Assembly (NCBI GenBank): GCA_021030915.1
Contig: JAGEMR010000023.1
Span: 186,001 to 250,000 of the forward strand
Source: Astrothelium macrocarpum
Taxonomy: Eukaryota > Ascomycota > Dothideomycetes > Trypetheliales > Trypetheliaceae
Reading direction: 5' to 3'
Length of the DNA: 64,000 bases
This document shows positions 57,271 to 64,000 of this stretch, piece by piece. The translations under genes and the position numbers were made by a program. Below the pieces are notes generated by a model, which saw only the letters and a list, made by a program, of their open reading frames with translations, was not told the DNA's origin and made no database searches. Within the stretch, counting starts at the first letter, position 1, and every line of letters starts with the position of its first letter.

Positions 57271-59317
57271 TTAATTGTTTTTTGTGGTTCGTAACAATTC
57301 AATCGAGGCGGTCAACGGTATCCAGGAGACTCCTGGAGGCTTGTCAACCTCTTCGCGATCCACCATCTTGGACCACCTTGCAAATAACGTCTGTGGCGCA
57401 CCATGATGATTATCCACATATATCTCAATGGACCGTACAAAGCATTGCTGTAGATACCGGTGCCATTGGGATAAAATCTCCCGGTCCAATTTTGGAAGTT
57501 TCTCGAACGGCGTGAAGATCGCACCAAAGTTGACCACATCTGCAATGGGCTTCCACATCGCGATGGCTTCGTCCTTAGCACCACCTTGCCAAATTCCACA
57601 TAGAAATTCCTGCCGCTCGTCTTTATCCATCGTCTTTAGAGTTACATTCTCGCTTTGTAGGTATGAATCAAGAGTTTGCGTTCTTGCAACAAGATAATCT
57701 CGAAGGCTGGTCCTGAATTCCTTGTTGAGATATGTTATTGTTTGGCATATCAATCCGCGAGTACCATGTATCGCGTATTCGTGGTCAGATGCAATGATGC
57801 CATATCTTTCAACAAGTTCCTCGGAAACTTGACGCTTGTTGAAAAAGAGGAGCTTGGCTAAATAGTGGAGGACGTCCATATTTCCCAAAGCTATATCGTA
57901 TTAGTTTTGAACCGGTCAGGTGTTCTTACGGGGGTCACTTACAGAACACATACTCGTGCTCGCGGTTGACAAAGGGAAATTCTATGCGAGCGTATGGCAT
58001 GATACTGATAGGGACTTGCCGAGAAGGTGGATTTTGAGCTTTTACCACCGATGTGACCTCTCCGGGTTTCCTTGGACCTTGAATCTGATCATGTATCAGC
58101 ATTAGACTAGTGACTAGAGACATCAGCCTTTTGGATTAACGTACCAAAGGCCGACGCACATTGGAAAAACATTCAGGCAAGAAACAAGCCTGGTCTCGGC
58201 CTACCGCCTTATTACATTCGACGCTGGCTTCGACGGTAGCCTTCTCAAAAGATGTGTTCTGTGAGTGATTATTGGTTTGCGAAAATCTGCCGCGATTTTC
58301 AAAAGGATTGTTTCGAGGAGACCAAGGAGGGTCTCCAGTCAAATCGATTGTCTCCGTCACGGATCTTTCAACAGTATTGGCACAAGACACTGAGACTGGA
58401 TTCGTGAATGCGGCCGAAGTAGATGCCCCTTCACTATGGAATGCCGGTGCGATTGATGGAGCCTCATAGCAAGTATCGTTTTGCGCCGGGGCGTCCGCGT
58501 CCACCATCTGGACATCTTCTCCCTCATATTCGGCTCCCACTTCGTTCTCCTGAATCGTTCCAATGTGATGTGCTGCTTCCCCTAACTCCGTATTACTGGG
58601 TATATTGCGCTTGTCTTCGATATCCTTCACACAGTCTCGATTTGCGAGGATATCTTCACTGCGTAATTCTACTACGAGGCCTTCTCCTGCCACGCTTTTG
58701 GATCGAGTATCTTCTGTCTGCGTACATTCTGCATTTCCTTCTTCCATCATGTCGTCTTTCTGTTGATTTTCTACGTTATAGCCTCTTGGGTAGTCTTCCT
58801 CCAGCTGGGTTTTCTCCCCGTAACCCTCTTCAATTCCATTATCTCTCATAATGCCCTTTCCAGCATCATCAATCCCTCTTCGAAAAATTTCAGTGTTGTT
58901 CCCTTCAATGATGTTGGCTTCCTCTTGACTAACATTTTCCACCCTGGTCTTTTTGTCCAATTGCGAGTCTTCAAAATGAGGGACAGGGCTTGTTTCAACG
59001 ATGGTATCTGTTTCAGCAGCATCTACTCTTAGCTCATCGTGATTGTGTCCAAGGGCCTCTTGGATTGATGTTTCGACAGTTGTGGCTACAACATCTGCTT
59101 CTCTTCCCTTCTCAGTGTGATTATCCTCGCCGATAGTGGGGACCGTGATGCCTGGTTTTGTAGACATGCCCCTCTCCACAGTGAAGTCTTTCTCAGGCTT
59201 AGATAAGACTTCCTCTGAGGTTCCATGGACGGTGCTTTCAGGCTCGGTGGCTCCCACATTATCCTTCGGCGGAGCGGCCTCCTCATCCATTTCCTGGTCA
59301 GACGCCTGAGTCGACAT
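57271..59317 (-). CDS. uncharacterised acidic protein with SUMO-interaction-like motif
   Basis: I do not recognise this protein. Exons 58145-59317, 57943-58084 and 57271-57890 give 644 residues; introns are 60 and 52 nt with good signals. The first 380 residues are a disordered, strongly acidic Glu/Asp/Thr region. Near residue 325 is TETIDLTGDPPW; IDLT with flanking acids is the form of many SUMO-interacting motifs. The C-terminal 250 residues look folded: PYARIEFPFVNREHEYVFS, NMDVLHYLAKLLFFNKRQVS, EELVERYGIIASDHEYAIHG, then a helical stretch to the end. There is no membrane segment. A nuclear role is a guess from the acidic tail and the motif. Confidence 0.72.
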
Positions 59318-60110
59318 TTTGACGATCCGGAGTACCGGTAGATTTGCAGAGCAAGATTGAAGTGACTTGCTCGCTAATGGGTCTAATATATGTAAGTAGG
59401 AAGACTGTGGTGCATTGAGGGCCCCAAGACGTCGCTAATAACAAAAGTGTGAATAATGCGTTTCGGCATCGTGAAGGATGAATGACAAAACCAGAAGCGA
59501 CGACTTACAAGGTAATAAGAGAAGAATTAATATAGGCCCTGGCTGACAGAGATCAAGCTATAATGGCATCCGATGTGCAATCAAAGCAACCAGATTCCAG
59601 TTCCCTCATATTCCGTCACAATTGTAATCTTTCGGGACGATGACGGCGATTAAAGTGAGACGAAGCTTGTCAGTCAGGTGGTGAGGTTTGATGGAGTGGA
59701 TCCCCGATTTGGTGTGAGATGTGAAGCAGTGTTCAACCTATTTAATTGGCTGTGGCGCATGAATGGAAGAGCAGGGTACTGAAAAGTGACAGATGAGGCA
59801 ACATATGGATCTAGAGGCGCAGTCACACGCCTCTTCCTTACCTAAACCCCGGCCTTAGTCTAAAAGCTTCGTATATTGTAGCCCCTGCCTGTACGGACTT
59901 TCCTAATGATACTCGAACTTGGGAAACTCGAACGGTATGAAAGGATGCCTCGAGAAGAATATTCCTATGATGATCTAAACTAGCCGAAAATCCCCCCAAT
60001 GAACGCGTTGCTAGTAGGAACGCCACGAATTGCAGAAATCTCGTATGATGTCTTGGAATGAGGAGATTGTATGCTGTCACAATTCGTGCTGTATTAATAG
60101 TAATCGAGAT
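59318..60110. other. intergenic region
   Basis: Upstream region of the acidic-protein gene and 3' flank of HAUS1. A frame at 59838-60080 (-) has no support. Nothing else is seen. Confidence 0.45.
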
Positions 60111-61088
60111 TCATCTCTCAACTAGTTTCTCAAATTGTTGGTCGCGAGTTCTTCTCAAATTCTGAAGCTCCTGATTGGCTTCTGCTACTTTTAAACGAGC
60201 GAGGTCTTTATCGTGCGGCAAACCCTCAAAGGCTTTGAGTTCTTTCTCGAGGTTCTTGACGCGATTCTGAATTTCGCCAAGACTACTTTCTATGCGCCTC
60301 GTATCCGTAGTGATTCGTTGGCCCGGCGTTGTATCAAATAGAATCTTTAAGCGGTCGCCATACTCCATAACTTTGTTCTTTAGCTGCTTGGTACCGCGTG
60401 TCCAGTCCAAGGTCTTTTGTCCAAACTCCAAAGGTCTAGTAAAGCCATCACTCTCCAGGCCATTCCTAATCCTGCGGAGACGTTCTAGCTCGGCTTCTAA
60501 ATAATCGATAATGGCGTTTGCTCTCAGGTATTGTTGCTGCGCATCGATTTCGAAAAAAGTTAGATCTACGGTATGCTCAGCGAGCCTTGTCTATCATTAG
60601 CCGCGAAAAAACAGACGCCAACGATGGCACTCACGTTCTCGGCTTCAAGTCTGATACATTCAAGGCCGTAGAGCTCTCAGCCAGGGCATTGAGGCTTACT
60701 TGGCCGTCATAAGTTAGAGCACTTGCGACCGACTGTAAAACGTCACCATCATCTTTGGAAGCTTTCACCTGGGTAAATGTTAATGGTTCTAGCAAACAAA
60801 CATACATGATTTATCACGATCAATAATTAATACCTGGTCCTGCAACTCCTTGAGAGCATCTTCACACACGTTGTCAATGAGTCTGCGTTTTTCTTCTACA
60901 TTTTCATTGAAAGATGCTAGTTCTAGCAAGGCTCTCAAGGTATCCTCATTTCTCTCAAATATTGGTACAGATTTCGGAGCGAATCTCTTTTCTAACCAGG
61001 TTTGTACATACTCCCAGTCCTTAGCTTGAGCCCGCTGTTGACGCGCCTTTGACGGCGAGAAGTGAGAAGCCGTCCAATCATCATCCAT
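60111..61088 (-). CDS. HAUS augmin-like complex subunit 1
   Basis: HAUS1 is a coiled-coil subunit of augmin, which recruits gamma-tubulin to spindle microtubules for branching nucleation. Exons 60834-61088, 60635-60768 and 60111-60585 give 287 residues. The N-terminus matches the family: ASHFSPSKARQQRAQAKDWE, WLEKRFAPKSVPIFERNEDT, LRALLELASFNE. The remainder is mostly heptad-like coiled coil (AIIDYLEAELERLRRIRNGL; IQNRVKNLEKELKAF), ending in RRTRDQQFEKLVER. The second intron is closed with an AAG acceptor (60586-60588), needed to keep TLAEHTVDLTFFEIDAQQQ in frame. The presence of augmin fits filamentous ascomycetes, since budding yeasts lack it. It is divergent from SKI3 (256 bp). Confidence 0.82.
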
Positions 61089-61344
61089 TGTTTCAGGACA
61101 TTAGGCTGTAGGAATATCGTGTTGAGATGTTTGATCGCGTGTGGTTTGAATATCTCGCCACGCTAGGGAGCCAAATCCCTGTTCGCAATTCCCAGGATTT
61201 TGCAGATCTGCTCGCTTAATTTCACCATGACATCGCGTCCCCTGCGCGTCTATTAGACACTTGCCAAACTTCTATGCCAATTCTAATTTAGAGCCGACAA
61301 TACAATGAAGCCGCTCTTGGAAGCTTGTGCGACACAGCGAAACC

Positions 61345-64000
61345 ATGTCCGGTAGCAGGGCGATTCTGAAAGCCGCAAAGGCTGCCTTAGATGCTGAAAA
61401 CTATGATGAAGTTGTAAATCAAGTACATCACGTCTTTGCTGCTGATCCGAACAATTACCATGCGAAGCTCTTCTTCGGCCGTGCACTGGATAAGCAAGGA
61501 AAGATTCAGGATGCCATCGAAGCTTACGGGTCGGCTACGTGTATCAAACCAAACGATGACCAAGCCTGGTTAGGCTTGCGTGCTGTGTACGAAGGCCAAG
61601 GTCCTAAAAAGGTTAGGGAATATATCGAAGTTTCTATACGACTTGCAGAAATCTATGCAGAACTTGATGATAAACATCGCTGTCAAACTGTTGTGGACAA
61701 ACTAACTTCATTTGCGAAGAGTAATGGCACAAGATCACAGTACAAGCAGGCACTCGAGGTTCTACTCCCAACCAGCTCCGTGTACGGCTTCCTCGAAGGC
61801 AGGATTCCACATCCATCGCATACGTACCAGAACATCGCTGAAATCCTTGAGTCGGAAGAGAAAGAACGCATCAATCGAGAGATTGGGGAGCGAAGAACAC
61901 GGATCGGTGCAAGAGTCGGACAGGTGACACTTGAGGTTAAAAGAGAAGTGTTTGCACATAGTCAACTCGAAGATGTTTATCAGAATGTCATAGATTGGTC
62001 CGAAAATGACGAGATCCGAAGGTTATACGAGGAGAAACTGCTTACCCGCGCCTACGAAATTCTCATAGTCTCGCCAAAAGCAGAAAAAGAGGACAAGAGG
62101 GCTAGCGTAATGAAACATGCGCATGGAATGGTGATAATAAAGCATCCGTTCAAGCTGGCATGGCGATTGGAGCTGGAATGGAAGGATTTTGATAACTTGA
62201 AAGAACTAGACGCTGGCATCCTGCGCGAATACATCGATTTCTTTGCCAATGATGGGCTCTCGAAAGTTTTAAAGGGCTACCTATGCAGCGAGTTGTCTCC
62301 CTTTCCTTTACACATAGACGACGAAAAACAGACAGATGGTGATGGAGACGAGGAAACGGACGTAACTCTTGATGCCGAAGATCGTCTGGTGATGATGACA
62401 GATGGCCTTCAGGATGCTGACGACTCTTCCCTTGCTCATAGGCTCATGAGCGAATATTATCTCTACATTGAAGAATACCAGATAGCTGTCGATACGGCAC
62501 GAAATGGCCTCAAGATTTTGAGCAATGAATCGGACCAGTCCGGTCTTCCGTTTGAAGAAAACACCGACGCTATCAACGGGATCCTCGCGACTTCACTCGT
62601 GCATTACCAAGCACCCAAGAATCACCCGGAAGCACGATCCATTTTTGATTCGATACTCTCCCGCAAGCCAACGTACGCGCCTGCTCTCATTGGCATAGGC
62701 TTGATCTTTGAAGAGGAAGAGGAGTTCTCCAAAGCCGTCAATTTTCTCAGCAGAGCGCTTGACCGCGATGCAACTAATATCAGGATCGCAGCAGAATCGG
62801 CGTGGTGTAAGAGTCGAACGGGAGAGATTGAACTAGGATTGGCTGAATTGGAGGAGTATTTGCCGAACATGAAGGTTGACGACCCCAAGTCGCGCGATCT
62901 TAGAGCATTAACTCTCTACCGGATTGGTATCTGTCAATGGGAACTCAACACAACAAAGTCTGCTCGAAAAGATCGCAAGGGTGCTTACGCGCAGTTTCTA
63001 GCTGCCATCAAAATGAATGTCAATTTTGCGCCTGCGTACACAAGTCTTGGACTTTATTATGTGGATTATGCCAAAGATCGAAAACGAGCTCGTCAATGTT
63101 TCCAAAAGGCATTTGAACTCTCGTCATCAGAATTAGTCGCTGCAGAACATCTTGCTCGCTCATTCGCCGATCAAGGTGATTGGGACATTGTCGAGCTCAT
63201 TGCTCAAAGGGCCATAGATTCCGGTAAAGTTCGTATATCACCAGGCTCCAAAAAGAAGCCAGTGAGTTGGCCATACTCTGCACTTGGCGTTGTTCAAATG
63301 AATAAGCAAGAGTACTCCAAGAGTGTGGCGTCATTCTTGGCTGCACTGAGAATCACACCAGACGACTACAACTCGTATGTTGGCTTAGGTGAGAGCTATC
63401 ACAACTCTGGGAGGTACAATTCTGCGATCAGGACTTTTCATTATGCCGAAGAGGTGGCCGAAAAATCTGAGACAAATATGATGGATGAGCGCTGGTTCAC
63501 ACAATACATGTTAGCAAATGTGAATCGTGAGCTTGGCAATTATGACGAGGCAATCGAAGGCTATCAAAGTGTCTTGAATATTCGCAAAAAGGAATTTGGC
63601 GTGCTAATGGCTTTGCTCCAAACCTACAACGAGCGTAGTTGGCGAAGTGTGGAACTCGGCTTCTTCGGTCAGGCAGAAGAGGGCGCAAAGCAGGCCATTT
63701 GCATTGCACAGACTATCGCCGAACATAGACCGGATGTCTTTAACTTATGGAAGTCGTTGAGCGATGCTTGCTCTATCTTTGCGTTGGTCCAGGGTCACGT
63801 TGAGGATTTCCCACTGGAAGCCGTCAGTCACCTTTTGGGAGCTGGTATTGTTGTGGACGAATGTGATGCCTTTGCAAATGTAGATGGGGTTGGTAAGGAA
63901 CAACTGAAGAATTTGGTGCCGGACGATGTTCAAACACCTCTCGCAAGGCTCACTGCGTGTCTATATGTATCAATTCTGGCTCAGAAACGTGCAATCTATG
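61345..64000 (+). CDS. SKI3: Superkiller protein 3 (Ski complex TPR subunit), cut by window edge
   Basis: Ski3 is the TPR scaffold of the Ski2-Ski3-Ski8 complex that feeds mRNA to the cytoplasmic exosome. The frame is open from 61345 to the window end (885 codons) without introns. TPR units start at once (LKAAKAALDAENYDEVVNQV, HHVFAADPNNYHAKLFFGRA, DAIEAYGSATCIKPNDDQAW). The family-specific block after them reads LLPTSSVYGFLEGRIPHPSH, then EKERINREIGERRTRIGARV, and HGMVIIKHPFKLAWRLELEW. More TPRs follow (APALIGIGLIFEEEEEFSKA; FAPAYTSLGLYYVDYAKDRK; NSYVGLGESYHNSGRYNSAI). The full protein is usually about 1400 residues, so roughly the last 500 lie outside the window. Confidence 0.93.
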   Translation, partial: MSGSRAILKAAKAALDAENYDEVVNQVHHVFAADPNNYHAKLFFGRALDKQGKIQDAIEAYGSATCIKPNDDQAWLGLRAVYEGQGPKKVREYIEVSIRLAEIYAELDDKHRCQTVVDKLTSFAKSNGTRSQYKQALEVLLPTSSVYGFLEGRIPHPSHTYQNIAEILESEEKERINREIGERRTRIGARVGQVTLEVKREVFAHSQLEDVYQNVIDWSENDEIRRLYEEKLLTRAYEILIVSPKAEKEDKRASVMKHAHGMVIIKHPFKLAWRLELEWKDFDNLKELDAGILREYIDFFANDGLSKVLKGYLCSELSPFPLHIDDEKQTDGDGDEETDVTLDAEDRLVMMTDGLQDADDSSLAHRLMSEYYLYIEEYQIAVDTARNGLKILSNESDQSGLPFEENTDAINGILATSLVHYQAPKNHPEARSIFDSILSRKPTYAPALIGIGLIFEEEEEFSKAVNFLSRALDRDATNIRIAAESAWCKSRTGEIELGLAELEEYLPNMKVDDPKSRDLRALTLYRIGICQWELNTTKSARKDRKGAYAQFLAAIKMNVNFAPAYTSLGLYYVDYAKDRKRARQCFQKAFELSSSELVAAEHLARSFADQGDWDIVELIAQRAIDSGKVRISPGSKKKPVSWPYSALGVVQMNKQEYSKSVASFLAALRITPDDYNSYVGLGESYHNSGRYNSAIRTFHYAEEVAEKSETNMMDERWFTQYMLANVNRELGNYDEAIEGYQSVLNIRKKEFGVLMALLQTYNERSWRSVELGFFGQAEEGAKQAICIAQTIAEHRPDVFNLWKSLSDACSIFALVQGHVEDFPLEAVSHLLGAGIVVDECDAFANVDGVGKEQLKNLVPDDVQTPLARLTACLYVSILAQKRAIY

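Overview
The window looks like nuclear DNA of a filamentous ascomycete (Pezizomycotina). Genes are broken by many short introns, mostly 45-110 nt, with GTRNGT donors, CTRAY-type branch sites and YAG acceptors. A conidiation-specific con-10 homologue is present, which is typical of Pezizomycotina. A pogo/Fot1-type transposon has been degraded in the way repeat-induced point mutation (RIP) does it. I cannot fix the genus; a leotiomycete-like genome is only a guess. Exon coordinates below were derived by hand from splice signals and reading frame.

Layout. 1-16 kb is dense core genome: GAA1 (GPI transamidase, cut by the left edge), a rhomboid protease, a BSD2/Ndfip-like trafficking adaptor, a CBP6/UQCC2-like complex III assembly factor, tubulin cofactor C, CCT6, NOP56, one unrecognised gene, a SAM-dependent methyltransferase in nine exons, and quinolinate phosphoribosyltransferase. 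16-23 kb holds a nitrate transporter behind a GATA-motif-rich promoter and a secreted FAD-linked (BBE-like) oxidase. 23-38 kb holds an RSC58-like chromatin remodeller subunit, a large unrecognised protein, an F-box protein, a con-10 homologue with an internal duplication, uracil-DNA glycosylase and DNA ligase I. The last two are convergent neighbours, both base-excision-repair/PCNA-client enzymes. Two copies of a small (about 200 bp) inverted-repeat element sit at 31.9 and 35.0 kb.

38.4-49.4 kb is a gene-poor accessory block. It has a 2.17-kb RIP-degraded pogo/Fot1 transposon with intact 49-bp terminal repeats, a 178-bp gapless inverted duplication with a 26-bp triple tandem repeat at one end, no convincing gene from 40.5 to 47.1 kb, and then a Pth11/rhodopsin-type membrane protein. 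49.4-54.5 kb carries an alpha-glucoside-type MFS sugar transporter and a PHO84-type phosphate transporter, separated by 1.3 kb. A 2.8-kb stretch without genes follows. The right end returns to core genome: an acidic unrecognised protein, HAUS1 (augmin), and SKI3 (Ski complex TPR protein, cut by the right edge).

No secondary-metabolite cluster, CRISPR, rRNA or tRNA gene was found. The observations most worth checking are the two-copy MITE family, the transposon whose interior is ruined but whose ends are intact, the inverted duplication, a possible CTG-initiated mitochondrial form of UNG1, a GC-AG intron in GAA1, and a C-rich to G-rich switch of the coding strand that recurs near the 3' ends of six genes.
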